Below, one piece after another: positions 1 to 7,699 of a DNA stretch of 38,214 nt (within the stretch, counting starts at the first letter, position 1; every line of letters begins with the position of its first letter). Made by a program: the position numbers and the translations under genes. Origin of the DNA: Bacteroidaceae bacterium. GTDB taxonomy: Bacteria > Bacteroidota > Bacteroidia > Bacteroidales > Bacteroidaceae. The stretch covers positions 1 through 38,214 of the forward strand of contig JAKSLN010000011.1 of assembly GCA_024401165.1 (NCBI GenBank). The letters run 5' to 3'. Under the pieces are notes generated by a model, which did not search any database, was not told where the DNA came from, and was given only the letters and a program-made list of their open reading frames with translations.

Positions 1-39
1 CTTTGTCGTACTTGATTTTACAGGTGAACCACATATTTT

Positions 40-162
40 ACGGTTTTACGGTTTTACGGTTTTTGGGGTTTTGGTTTTTCGATTTTACGATTATACGATT
101 TTTCGATTTTACGATTTTACGATTTTACGATTATACGATTTTACGGTTTTATGGTTTTTTGG
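40..162. repeat. Octamer tandem array, about 15 units
   Basis: An AT-rich stretch built from an 8-bp unit, best written CGATTTTA (CGGTTTTA at the left end). The CG dinucleotides sit at 41, 49 and 57, the register continues as GG at 65 and 73, then after a one-base slip CG recurs at 80, 88, 96, 104, 112, 120, 128, 136 and 144, exactly every 8 bases. It lies just after the leftward ygiQ stop codon, so it would be in the 3' untranslated region of that transcript. There are no spacers of the CRISPR kind. Function unknown; slippage-generated satellite or 3'-end element are both possible. Confidence 0.85.
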
Positions 163-2155
163 ATGGCTTGTGGCTGTGGGGATGGGTGGGACGGTTGGCG
201 GGGGTGGGACGGTTGGCGGGTGAGAGGCCGAGGCGGCGGATGAGGTCGGGCCGGCCGAGGCGGTGGAGCTCGGCGATGATCTTGCGCTGCTCCTCGGGCT
301 TGTACCAGAAGAAGAACATGCGCTGGGCTTGCTTGTCGTGGGGACTGCGTGCGCTGAAGATGGGCTGGAGGGTGTAGGGGTGGTAGCCGGTGTACCAGGC
401 TTCGGTGGCGACGGTCATGGGGGTGGGGGTGAAGTCCTGGACTTGCTCGAGCTGGAAGTCGAGGTCGCGCGTGAGGATGGCGAGCTCGGCCATGTCGATG
501 GCGGTGCAGCCGGGGTGCGAGCTGATGAAGTAGGGGATGATCTGCTGGTTGATGTGCTCGCGGCGGCAGATGTCGTCGAAGATGTGCTTGAACTGTGCGA
601 AGAGGCTGAAGGAAGGCTTGCGCATGATGTCGAGGACGCGGTCGCTGGTGTGCTCGGGGGCTACCTTGAGGCGTCCGCTGACGTGGTGGAGGATGAGCTC
701 GCGGGTGTAGTCGCGGGCTGCCTTGCGCAGGGCCTCGTCCTTGTAGTCGTGGAGGAGGAGGTCGTAGCGTACGCCGCTGCCGATGAAGCTTTTCTTGATG
801 GCAGGGAGGGCGTCGACGGCGCGGTAGATGTCGAGGAGGGGGCGGTGGTCGGCGTTGAGGTTGGGGCAGACGTCGGGGTGTATGCAGCTGGGCCGCTTGC
901 AGACCTCGCAGGCCTTGAGGTTGCGCCCGCGCATGCCGTACATGTTGGCGCTGGGTCCGCCGAGGTCGCTGAGGTAGCCCTTGAAGCCCTCCATCTGGGT
1001 GACGGCGCGCACCTCGCGCAGGATGCTCTCCTTGGAGCGGTTGACGATGAACTTGCCCTGGTGGGCGGAGATGGTGCAGAAGGCGCAGCCGCCGAAGCAG
1101 CCCCGGTGGAGGTTGACGGAGAACTTGATCATGTCGAAGGCGGGGATGCGCTTGCCCTTGTACTTGGGGTGGGGCTGGCGGGTGTAGGGGAGGTCGAAGG
1201 AGTGGTCGAGCTCCTGGGTGGTGAGGGGCGGGTAGGGTGCGCTGACGACGGCGTAGCGCCCAGCGGTGGGCTGGATGAGCATCTGGGCGTGTATCTTGTT
1301 GCTCTCCTCCTCGATGTGGCGGAAGTTCTCGGCCTGGTGGCGGGGCTCGCGCAGGCAGTCCTCGTAGCTGTGGAGGAGGATGGGGAGGGACTTGTCCTTG
1401 CCGTCGTGGGGCTGTGCGATGTCGAGGAGGGGACGGATCTCGTGCTCCTGGTAGAGCATGACGGTCTGGGGGCACTGCTGGGTGGGCTGTGCGGCGTTGT
1501 AGGCGCAGGCCTTGCGGAAGGTGGCGCGTGAGATGCAGGCGCGTCCTTCCTCGTCGTAGTGGAGTGTCTCGTCGTACTCGTCGATGAGGGTGAGGAGTCG
1601 CTGTACGATGTCGATGGTGTTCTTCTCGCCCATGCCGTAGCTGATCATGTCGGCGTCGCAGTCGCAGAGGATGCTGGGGCGGAGGCGGTCCTGCCAGTAG
1701 TCGTAGTGGGAGAGGCGCCGCAGGGAGGCTTCGATGCCGCCGAGGACGACGGGTACGTCGGGGTAGAGGCGGCGTATGCACTCGGTGTAGACGATGGTGG
1801 GGTATTCGGGGCGCATGTCGTGGCGTCCGTCGGGGCTGTAGGCGTCTTCCTTGCGCAGGCGGCGTGCGGCGGTGTACTTGTTGACCATGCTGTCCATGCA
1901 GCCAGGGGAGATGCCGAAGAAGAGGCGAGGACGGCCGAGGCGCTGGAAGTCGCGCAGGTCGCCGTGCCAGCTGGGCTGGGGTATGATGCCAACGCGCAGT
2001 CCTTCTGCCTCGAGCAGTCGTCCGATGACGGCTACGCCGAAGGAGGGATGGTCGACGTAGGCGTCGCCGCTGAGCAGGATGACGTCGAGGTGGTCCCAGC
2101 CACGGAGTTCCATCTCGCGGCGGGTGGTGGGGAGGGGGGAGAGTTCATACTGCAT
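149..2155 (-). CDS. ygiQ: YgiQ family radical SAM protein (UPF0313)
   Basis: 668 residues, the usual size for YgiQ. The N-terminal part (about 1-330) carries the family-typical opening, with GWDHLDVILLSGDAYVDHP near residues 19-37. The radical SAM cluster motif CxxxCxxC is seen as C353, C357 and C360 in RGCFGGCAFC, so a 4Fe-4S cluster and S-adenosylmethionine chemistry are expected. The biological substrate of YgiQ is not established. The C-terminus ends in a low-complexity Pro/Asn/Arg/His tail containing a perfect PANRPT duplication encoded by an 18-bp tandem repeat at 185-220. The start lies 18 bases after the stop of the upstream golvesin-domain gene, so the two are probably cotranscribed. 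Long open frames on the opposite strand are a by-product of the strong GC bias at third codon positions. Confidence 0.95.
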   Translation of the reverse strand: MQYELSPLPTTRREMELRGWDHLDVILLSGDAYVDHPSFGVAVIGRLLEAEGLRVGIIPQPSWHGDLRDFQRLGRPRLFFGISPGCMDSMVNKYTAARRLRKEDAYSPDGRHDMRPEYPTIVYTECIRRLYPDVPVVLGGIEASLRRLSHYDYWQDRLRPSILCDCDADMISYGMGEKNTIDIVQRLLTLIDEYDETLHYDEEGRACISRATFRKACAYNAAQPTQQCPQTVMLYQEHEIRPLLDIAQPHDGKDKSLPILLHSYEDCLREPRHQAENFRHIEEESNKIHAQMLIQPTAGRYAVVSAPYPPLTTQELDHSFDLPYTRQPHPKYKGKRIPAFDMIKFSVNLHRGCFGGCAFCTISAHQGKFIVNRSKESILREVRAVTQMEGFKGYLSDLGGPSANMYGMRGRNLKACEVCKRPSCIHPDVCPNLNADHRPLLDIYRAVDALPAIKKSFIGSGVRYDLLLHDYKDEALRKAARDYTRELILHHVSGRLKVAPEHTSDRVLDIMRKPSFSLFAQFKHIFDDICRREHINQQIIPYFISSHPGCTAIDMAELAILTRDLDFQLEQVQDFTPTPMTVATEAWYTGYHPYTLQPIFSARSPHDKQAQRMFFFWYKPEEQRKIIAELHRLGRPDLIRRLGLSPANRPTPANRPTHPHSHKPSKKP
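185..220. repeat. 18-bp perfect tandem duplication inside ygiQ
   Basis: Two identical 18-base copies (185-202 and 203-220, unit GGTGGGACGGTTGGCGGG on the + strand) encode PANRPT twice in the C-terminal tail of YgiQ. The length is a multiple of three, so the frame is kept. It is one of four short tandem duplications within the first 5.6 kb. Confidence 0.9.
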
Positions 2156-2173
2156 AATTGGGAGTTTATGAAC

Positions 2174-4828
2174 TTATTTTATGAGGAACTTGAGGAAGGC
2201 GGCCATGAGGGTGCGGCGGGTGTCGTCCTCCTGGATCTGCTCGATGGGGAAGCCGAGGGTGATGGCGCGGTAGTCGGCACCCTGGTAGGCGACGGCGGCG
2301 CTGTGGCGGCTGTTGGGGTAGAGGAGGATGGAGAAGGCGGTGCCGGCGGGCTGGAGGACGCTGGTGTAGGCGGTGCTGAGGTGGTGCTCGTTGGGTTGCA
2401 TGAGTAGGGAGCACTGGGTGTTCATGCCCTCGATGGTGAGGAGGGAGTCGGCGCGCTCGGGTCCGGCGGGGGTGCAGTGGAGGATGCGGCTGGTGAGGTC
2501 GCGCTGGCTGTCGGTGTTGAGGTCGGTGCCGAGGTAGGCTCCGCTGAGGAGGAGGGCTCCGCCCTTCTGCGTGTAGTCGTAGAGGATCTTGTCCCAGGCG
2601 GGGGTGAGGGTCTGGAAGGTTTGGCGGGTGTATCCGTCGGTGCGCTGTGCGCCCATGATGACGTCGAGGAGCTGGTAGGCCTGTGGCTGGACGGTGCCCT
2701 GCTCGAAGGCCAGGCGGCTGGCGGATGAGATGTTGAGGGGACGGCCGGAGGCAATGAAGTCGAGGGCGTGCTGGGTGGGGTAGTCGAAGGTGTTGCCCAT
2801 GACGAGGGTGCCGACGAGTTCGCTGGAGCTGTAGCCAAGCTGCTTGGAGCGTACGCCCTCGACGGCGGTCTTGCCGAAGTACTGCTGGCGTCCGCAGAGG
2901 CCAGGGGTGTGGATGCAGGCTACGCCGGGGTCTTCGTCGAGGCGGAAGCCCTGGAGGCTGTCGTTGACGAAGGAGTAGGGGGCTGCCAGGCGCGTGAAGG
3001 CGTTGACGATGAGGGTGTTTGTGGCTCCGGCCTGGGGACTGAGCATGGCGCAGAGCTCCTCGCTGGGCAGGCTGGCTCCGCCCTCGTTGACAGCTTCGAC
3101 GCGGAAGCGGTAGAGGACGCCGGGCTGGGGGGTGACGAGGCAGGTGGGCTCGGTGACGGGTGTGCCGTTGTCCCAGCCGCCGTCGCCCTGCTTCTGGTAG
3201 ACGATGTAGCCGGTGGGGCGGGCGGTGGGTTCGAGGGGGTCGTCGGTGGGCCGCCAGGTGAGGCGTATGTGGCGGTTGATGGGTTCGGCCACGGCGGTGA
3301 AGGCCTGGACGGGGAGGGGCTGGACGGTGACGGCGTCGGTGCCGTGCATCTGGGCCGTATAGCGCAGGATGGCTTTGTAGACGGCGCGGGAGAGGTGGAA
3401 CTTGAAGGTGGGGTCGTGTCCGAGGCGGAGGTCGGCGAGGTTCTGGTGGCTGAACATCTCGAGGATGACGCCGGGGATGCGTGGCACGCGTGTCTCGCCG
3501 TAGTTCTTGTCCCAGGTGCCTCGCATGGTCCACTTGCCGTAGAGGCGGGTGAGGTCGGTGCGTATCTGCTCGTTGAGCTGGGCGGTGAGGCGTCCGGCGG
3601 CCTTGCGCTGGAGCCCGCTGGGATAGAGTCCGTCTTCGAAGTCGGAGGTGTGGAGGGTGAGGGTGCCGATGAAGTCGTTGTCGCGGCTGAATCCGGCATC
3701 GCTGTGGAGGGCGAAGGAGAGCTCGAGGGGTACGCAGAGTCCGCTGTCGCCGGGCAGGTAGACGGAGCCTCGGGCGAGGTGGTTGGTGGCCATGGGTCGG
3801 GCGTTGATGTCGTCGGCATAGTCGCTGCCGCCCTGGCGTACGGAGTAGACCTCGTAGGGCATGCCGTTCCACTGCTGTGAGTAGCGGGCCGCCTCGAGGT
3901 AGCGGGGTAGTCCGCTGAGCTGCGGATTGACGCCGGTGGAGTCGGCACGTGCTATGTTGCCCATTCCGCCGCCGAGTCGCAGGGCGTCGGCTGCCACGGT
4001 GCCTCGGTAGTTGCTCTGGTTGGAGAGTTCGACGTAGTTCTGGTTGGAGAGTCCGGGTGTGAAGTCGTAGGTGCCGAGGTAGACCCATGTGCCGCCTCCC
4101 ATCTGCTGGTTGACGCGTACGTGGGTGGTGATGCCGCCGTGGCAGATGGTGTAGCGTGCGTCGGGGACGTTGGTGTCGAGGCGTGGGTAGCTGACGTAGA
4201 CGGCGTAGTTGCCGGCCTTGGGCACCTTGGGCGTCCAGCGTGCGGTGGCAGTGCGTCGGCGGTTGGCCTGCGACTCGGCGATGCGTGCCGTTCCCTCCTC
4301 GTGGGGGTTCTGTCCGTCGAGATAGACCTCGCGCAGGTGGGCGAAGCCGGTTCCGGCATCCTTCCACTCCTGCTGTCCGTTCCATTCCTCGTAGACGCCG
4401 TCGCGGTCGGGATGGTCGTTGTCGACGATGACCTCCTCACGCATCCAGCTGCGCTCGCGGGGTGTCCAGACGATGGCTCCGGCGCGCTCGAGCATGGGGT
4501 AGATGAAGGGGACGGCGAAGGTCTGCGTGAAGATGTCTTCGATGGTGCAGAAGATGGTGGGGCGCTGCCAGGCCCACTGGCGCTCGGCGACGTCGAAGTA
4601 GCGGCCGTGGCTGGCACAGAGGCTGAGGTGGCGGCCCTGGAGTCCGCGTGTGACGGTGTAGGGGAGGCTGGTGTTGCGCACCCAGGGATTGCCGCGGTAC
4701 TCGGTGCCTGTCCAGTCGGTCTTCTGGACGAGGGGTCCGTTGGACTGGGTGTAGAGGGTGTCGGCCACGGGCTGGGCGGCGGCGCAGAGGGCAAGGAGGG
4801 TGAGGGCAACGGACAGGAGAAGGCGCAT
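2174..4828 (-). CDS. Secreted amidase-like protein with golvesin-like and FN3 domains
   Basis: 884 residues from the ATG at 4828, which opens a good signal peptide (MRLLLSVALTLLALCAAA, cut near residue 19). The longer open frame upstream is not used: it would run through the octamer array and the neighbouring gene. Residues about 65-125 and 310-490 look like the two halves of an N-acetylmuramoyl-L-alanine amidase-type fold, with possible zinc ligands H74 (CASHGRYF), E97, H375 (FALHSDAG) and E457 (ILEMFSHQN). Between them, about 150-290, sits a golvesin C-terminal-like beta domain (WVYLGTYDF, ADALRLGG). A fibronectin type III domain follows at about 503-605, then about 270 residues that resemble a ThuA/amidotransferase-like fold but were not assigned firmly. 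Such proteins are often called xanthan lyase in databases, which the sequence does not prove. Probable role: cell-wall or polysaccharide hydrolysis in the periplasm or outside the cell. Confidence 0.8.
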   Translation of the reverse strand: MRLLLSVALTLLALCAAAQPVADTLYTQSNGPLVQKTDWTGTEYRGNPWVRNTSLPYTVTRGLQGRHLSLCASHGRYFDVAERQWAWQRPTIFCTIEDIFTQTFAVPFIYPMLERAGAIVWTPRERSWMREEVIVDNDHPDRDGVYEEWNGQQEWKDAGTGFAHLREVYLDGQNPHEEGTARIAESQANRRRTATARWTPKVPKAGNYAVYVSYPRLDTNVPDARYTICHGGITTHVRVNQQMGGGTWVYLGTYDFTPGLSNQNYVELSNQSNYRGTVAADALRLGGGMGNIARADSTGVNPQLSGLPRYLEAARYSQQWNGMPYEVYSVRQGGSDYADDINARPMATNHLARGSVYLPGDSGLCVPLELSFALHSDAGFSRDNDFIGTLTLHTSDFEDGLYPSGLQRKAAGRLTAQLNEQIRTDLTRLYGKWTMRGTWDKNYGETRVPRIPGVILEMFSHQNLADLRLGHDPTFKFHLSRAVYKAILRYTAQMHGTDAVTVQPLPVQAFTAVAEPINRHIRLTWRPTDDPLEPTARPTGYIVYQKQGDGGWDNGTPVTEPTCLVTPQPGVLYRFRVEAVNEGGASLPSEELCAMLSPQAGATNTLIVNAFTRLAAPYSFVNDSLQGFRLDEDPGVACIHTPGLCGRQQYFGKTAVEGVRSKQLGYSSSELVGTLVMGNTFDYPTQHALDFIASGRPLNISSASRLAFEQGTVQPQAYQLLDVIMGAQRTDGYTRQTFQTLTPAWDKILYDYTQKGGALLLSGAYLGTDLNTDSQRDLTSRILHCTPAGPERADSLLTIEGMNTQCSLLMQPNEHHLSTAYTSVLQPAGTAFSILLYPNSRHSAAVAYQGADYRAITLGFPIEQIQEDDTRRTLMAAFLKFLIK

Positions 4829-4862
4829 TGAGGAGGTTTTTGGGGGGGTGAGGGGGATGGTT

Positions 4863-4929
4863 TTTCGAAATTTCGAGTTTTCGATAATTCGATAATTCGA
4901 GGTTTCGAGGTTTCGAGGTTTCGAGTTTT
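4863..4929. repeat. Octamer tandem array, 8 units
   Basis: A second 8-bp periodic array, with CG dinucleotides at 4866, 4874, 4882, 4890, 4898, 4906, 4914 and 4922, exactly every 8 bases. Units vary around CGA followed by five bases (CGAGGTTT three times, CGATAATT twice). It fills the 121-bp gap between the acyltransferase stop and the start of the golvesin-domain gene on the leftward transcript. The period and the CGA core match the array at 40-162, although the rest of the unit differs. Confidence 0.85.
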
Positions 4930-4949
4930 TTTGAATTTTTTGGAGGAAA

Positions 4950-5495
4950 TCAAACGCTGAAGTGGCGGGGGTGCTTGCCCTGGCAGTCCTTGTAGTAGGC
5001 CTTGATTTCTTCGAGCTGGGCGAAGTAGTCGCCGTTGGGGCGGATGGTCTTGGTACACTCGATGGTGCGGTTGGCGTAGTCGAGCTTGTAGAGGAGGATG
5101 GGGATGTCGGCCTTGAGGGCGATGTAGTAGAAGCCGCGCTTCCACTCGGTGACGCGCTTGCGGGTTCCCTCGGGCGTGATGCAGAGGTGGAAGGTGGTGC
5201 TCTGGCGCGCCACCTGGGCAAGCTGGTCGGTGAGGCTGGCGCTGCGACTGCGGTTGACGGGTATGCCGCCAAGGGCACGCATGAGGCACCCCATGGGCCA
5301 GAAGAACCAGGCCTTCTTCATCATGAACTGGCAGCGGGTGCCGTAGGCATAGCTGTGGAGCATGCCGATGATGAAGTCCCAGTTGGAGGTGTGGGGCGCG
5401 AGCGCTATGACGTATTTGTCGGGGTGTGGCTGGTCGCACACGACGCGGTAACCGAGCCATCCCTCAAGGATGCGTTTAGAGAGGCGTTGAATCAT
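4950..5495 (-). CDS. Lysophospholipid acyltransferase family protein (PlsC-like)
   Basis: 181 residues. The acyltransferase blocks are clear: the HxxxxD catalytic motif H35-TSNW-D40, GGIPVNR at 76-82, and PEGTRKR at 108-114. These match the family that includes 1-acyl-sn-glycerol-3-phosphate acyltransferase, which transfers fatty acids to lysophospholipids at the inner membrane. The protein is shorter than typical PlsC (about 240 residues) and lacks an obvious N-terminal membrane helix, so the exact acceptor is uncertain. The start codon falls within the left end of the 30-bp duplication at 5494-5553. The ATG overlaps a TGA in the frame of the upstream gene, a relic of tight coupling. It is likely cotranscribed from the promoter near 5830. 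Confidence 0.88.
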   Translation of the reverse strand: MIQRLSKRILEGWLGYRVVCDQPHPDKYVIALAPHTSNWDFIIGMLHSYAYGTRCQFMMKKAWFFWPMGCLMRALGGIPVNRSRSASLTDQLAQVARQSTTFHLCITPEGTRKRVTEWKRGFYYIALKADIPILLYKLDYANRTIECTKTIRPNGDYFAQLEEIKAYYKDCQGKHPRHFSV

Positions 5496-5553
5496 CCAAT
5501 GGCGTTTATTTGGTCTATGATCTATCCAATGGCGTTTATTTGGTCTATGATCT
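5494..5553. repeat. 30-bp perfect tandem duplication at a gene junction
   Basis: Two identical 30-base copies (5494-5523 and 5524-5553). The right-hand copy encodes the C-terminal residues IIDQINAIG of the small upstream protein. The join between copies creates a TAG stop. In the left-hand copy the same frame would read on to a TGA that overlaps the ATG of the acyltransferase gene. The single-copy arrangement would therefore have been a stop/start overlap, and the present gap is 26 bases. Confidence 0.95.
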
Positions 5554-5791
5554 CACTGGCCTGGCTGGCCATGTCCTGTCGGAGCTTGGCAAAGAAGGCC
5601 TTGGCGGGCATGCCAGGCTGGACGTGGCTGACGCGGCAGATGAGGTCGTCCTGCATCTCGAGGATGCTGAGCATGACGTTGTCGACGTCCTGGAGGTTGA
5701 CGTTGTTGAAATGGGAGCAGGATACACACTCGGCCAGCAGCTCGCCTGTGAGGTAGTTGATGGTTTTCTTGATTTCTCGCTTGTTTGCCAT
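5522..5791 (-). CDS. Small conserved-looking protein of unknown function
   Basis: 89 residues from the ATG at 5791 (MANKREIKK). An in-frame ATG at 5830 would overlap the -7 promoter box at 5828-5835, so the shorter start is preferred. The product is predicted to be mostly helical, with two close cysteines (ECVSCSH) near residues 22-25, no signal peptide and no membrane segment. No family was recognised. It is the first gene of a leftward operon with the acyltransferase-like gene. Its C-terminal codons and stop lie in a 30-bp tandem duplication, and the present TAG stop is created by the duplication junction. Confidence 0.75.
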   Translation of the reverse strand: MANKREIKKTINYLTGELLAECVSCSHFNNVNLQDVDNVMLSILEMQDDLICRVSHVQPGMPAKAFFAKLRQDMASQASEIIDQINAIG

Positions 5792-5827
5792 AATGGTAGA
5801 TGTTAAATGGGTTGATGGATTTTGTTT

Positions 5828-5858
5828 CAAAATTACGCTTTTTTTATTTCAAGTGCAA
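5828..5858 (-). promoter_or_regulatory. Bacteroidetes-type promoter for the leftward operon
   Basis: On the minus strand the -7 box TAATTTTG (5835 to 5828) is preceded by TTG (5858 to 5856) with 20 bases between them, matching the Bacteroidetes sigma-factor pattern TTG...TAnnTTTG. It lies 36 bases before the ATG at 5791. Confidence 0.65.
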
Positions 5859-5941
5859 GAATAACGGGGCATTTTGTGTGGAAAGTGAGGGAAAAAAGTT
5901 TTTTTATCTTTGAAAACTGCACCTATATTAAAAGAAATGTG

Positions 5942-5949
5942 TATTTTTG
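5942..5949 (+). promoter_or_regulatory. Probable -7 box for pfp
   Basis: TATTTTTG fits TAnnTTTG and lies 75 bases upstream of the pfp start codon. No TTG is found at the usual 19-21 base distance. A second box of the same type, TATCTTTG, occurs at 5905-5912. Which one is used cannot be told from sequence. Confidence 0.5.
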
Positions 5950-6024
5950 CATAGCATTATTATGAAAGGATAGATTTTTATTCGTTTAGTAATACATAAT
6001 TTTATATTAAAAACAGAAACAAAA

Positions 6025-7674
6025 ATGGAAAAGAGTGCATTGCAAATTGCAAGAGCCGCTTACCAGCCCAAGCTGCCCAAGGCGCTGCAGGGTCCTGTTA
6101 AGGCTCAGGAGGGTGCTGCCACCCAGAGTGTAGGCAACCAGGAGGAGATCAAGGCTTTGTTCCCCAACACATACGGTATGCCCGTTGTTGAGTTCGTTCC
6201 CGCAGAGAGCGAGAACAACGCTCCCATCAACGTAGGTATCATCCTCTCTGGTGGTCAGGCTCCTGGCGGTCACAACGTGATCAGCGGTCTGTACGACGGC
6301 GTTAAGTCGCTGAACAAGGACAGCAAGCTGTACGGCTTCCTGATGGGTCCTGGCGGTCTGGTTGACCACAAGTACCTGGAGTTCACCGACGAGTACATCG
6401 ACGAGTACCGCAACACTGGCGGCTTCGACATCATCGGCTCGGGCCGTACGAAGCTGGAGAAGGAGGCACAGTTCGAGAGCGGTATCGAGATCCTGCGCGA
6501 GCTGAACATCAAGGCGCTGGTTATCATTGGTGGTGACGACTCGAACACCAACGCTTGCGTGCTGGCTGAGTACTACGCTGCCAAGCAGTATGGCGTACAG
6601 GTTATCGGCTGTCCCAAGACCATCGACGGCGACCTGAAGAACGAGCAGATTGAGACCTCGTTCGGTTTCGACACCGCCTGCAAGACCTACTCTGAGCTGG
6701 TTGGTAACATCCAGCGCGACTGTAACTCGGCTCGCAAGTACTGGCACTTCATCAAGGTGATGGGCCGTTCAGCAAGCCACATTGCCCTGGAGTGCGCTCT
6801 GCAGTGCCAGCCCAACATCTGCCTCGTCAGCGAGGAGGTTGAGGCTAAGCAGATGAGCCTGGACGACGTTGTAGAGTACATCGCAAAGGCAGTAGCCGTA
6901 CGTGCTGCCGACGGCAACAACTTCGGTACCGTTATCGTTCCCGAGGGTCTGATTGAGTTCATCCCCGCTATCAAGAAGCTGATTGCCCAGCTGAACGAGG
7001 TGCTGACCGATCCCGCAACTGGCGAGCCCCGCGAGTTCGAGAACGCTGAGGCACAGATCGAGTTCGTACTGAGCAACATCACCGCCGAGAACAAGGCAGT
7101 GCTGGAGTCTCTGCCCGCCGACGTTAAGCGTCAGCTCTGCCTGGACCGTGACCCCCACGGAAACGTACAGGTATCTCTCATCGAGACCGAGAAGCTGCTC
7201 TCTGCCATGGTTGCCAAGAAGCTGGCAGAGTGGAAGGCAGCCGGCCAGTACAACGGCAAGTTCAGCGCTCAGCACCACTTCTTCGGTTACGAGGGCCGCT
7301 GCGCTGCTCCCTCTAACTACGATGCTGACTACTGCTACAGCCTGGGTTACAACGCAAGCCGCCTGATCAGCAATGGCAAGACCGGCTATATGTCTGTCAT
7401 CAAGAACACTACGGCTCCTGCTGCCGAGTGGATTGCTGGTGGTGTGCCCATCACCATGATGATGAACATCGAGCGCCGTAACGGTGCCAACAAGCCCGTT
7501 ATCCGCAAGGCTCTCGTCGAGCTGGACGGTGCTCCCTTCAAGTACTTCGCTGCCAACCGCGAGAAGTGGGCTAAGGAGACTGCCTACGTTTATCCCGGTC
7601 CCATCCAGTACTGGGGTCCCTCAGAGGTTTGCGACCAGTGCACCAAGACGCTGGCACTGGAGCAGGCAAAGTAA
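6025..7674 (+). CDS. pfp: Diphosphate--fructose-6-phosphate 1-phosphotransferase (PPi-PFK)
   Basis: 549 residues, the length of the long (beta-type) PPi-dependent phosphofructokinases. It interconverts fructose 6-phosphate plus pyrophosphate and fructose 1,6-bisphosphate plus phosphate in cytoplasmic glycolysis. Diagnostic sequence: GILSGGQAPGGHN-like phosphate loop near 71-84, GGDDSN at 169-174 (ATP-dependent enzymes have GGDGS), PKTIDGD at 197-203 with the lysine tied to PPi use, and MGRSASH at 246-252. Codon use is strikingly restricted (CTG, AAG, GAG, GGT, CGT/CGC), as expected for a very highly expressed gene, and this also opens long shadow frames on the other strand. It stands alone with its own leader, and a strong hairpin begins 69 bases after its stop. 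Confidence 0.97.
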   Translation: MEKSALQIARAAYQPKLPKALQGPVKAQEGAATQSVGNQEEIKALFPNTYGMPVVEFVPAESENNAPINVGIILSGGQAPGGHNVISGLYDGVKSLNKDSKLYGFLMGPGGLVDHKYLEFTDEYIDEYRNTGGFDIIGSGRTKLEKEAQFESGIEILRELNIKALVIIGGDDSNTNACVLAEYYAAKQYGVQVIGCPKTIDGDLKNEQIETSFGFDTACKTYSELVGNIQRDCNSARKYWHFIKVMGRSASHIALECALQCQPNICLVSEEVEAKQMSLDDVVEYIAKAVAVRAADGNNFGTVIVPEGLIEFIPAIKKLIAQLNEVLTDPATGEPREFENAEAQIEFVLSNITAENKAVLESLPADVKRQLCLDRDPHGNVQVSLIETEKLLSAMVAKKLAEWKAAGQYNGKFSAQHHFFGYEGRCAAPSNYDADYCYSLGYNASRLISNGKTGYMSVIKNTTAPAAEWIAGGVPITMMMNIERRNGANKPVIRKALVELDGAPFKYFAANREKWAKETAYVYPGPIQYWGPSEVCDQCTKTLALEQAK

Positions 7675-7699
7675 ACTAGACGCTTGCTGATTAAACCAA

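Noticed and set aside
40-162. CRISPR array
   Set aside because: Unit of 8 bp with no spacers and no cas genes in the window.
3-377. Open frame at the left edge with repeated FTILRFYDYT-like residues
   Set aside because: It is simply the translation of the octamer array (8 bp times 3 gives 8 residues) running into antisense ygiQ.
263-1531. Long open frame (422 codons) on the + strand opposite ygiQ
   Set aside because: Antisense to a well-recognised gene; composition is Val/Glu/Gly/Ala-rich as expected from reading GC-biased codons backwards. No motif or signal.
2166-4385. 739-codon frame on the minus strand in another phase of the golvesin gene
   Set aside because: Arg/Pro/His-rich low-complexity translation, overlapping a gene with signal peptide and recognisable domains; caused by GC-rich third positions.
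6007-6747. 246-codon frame antisense to pfp
   Set aside because: Shadow of the extreme codon bias of pfp; no recognisable domain.
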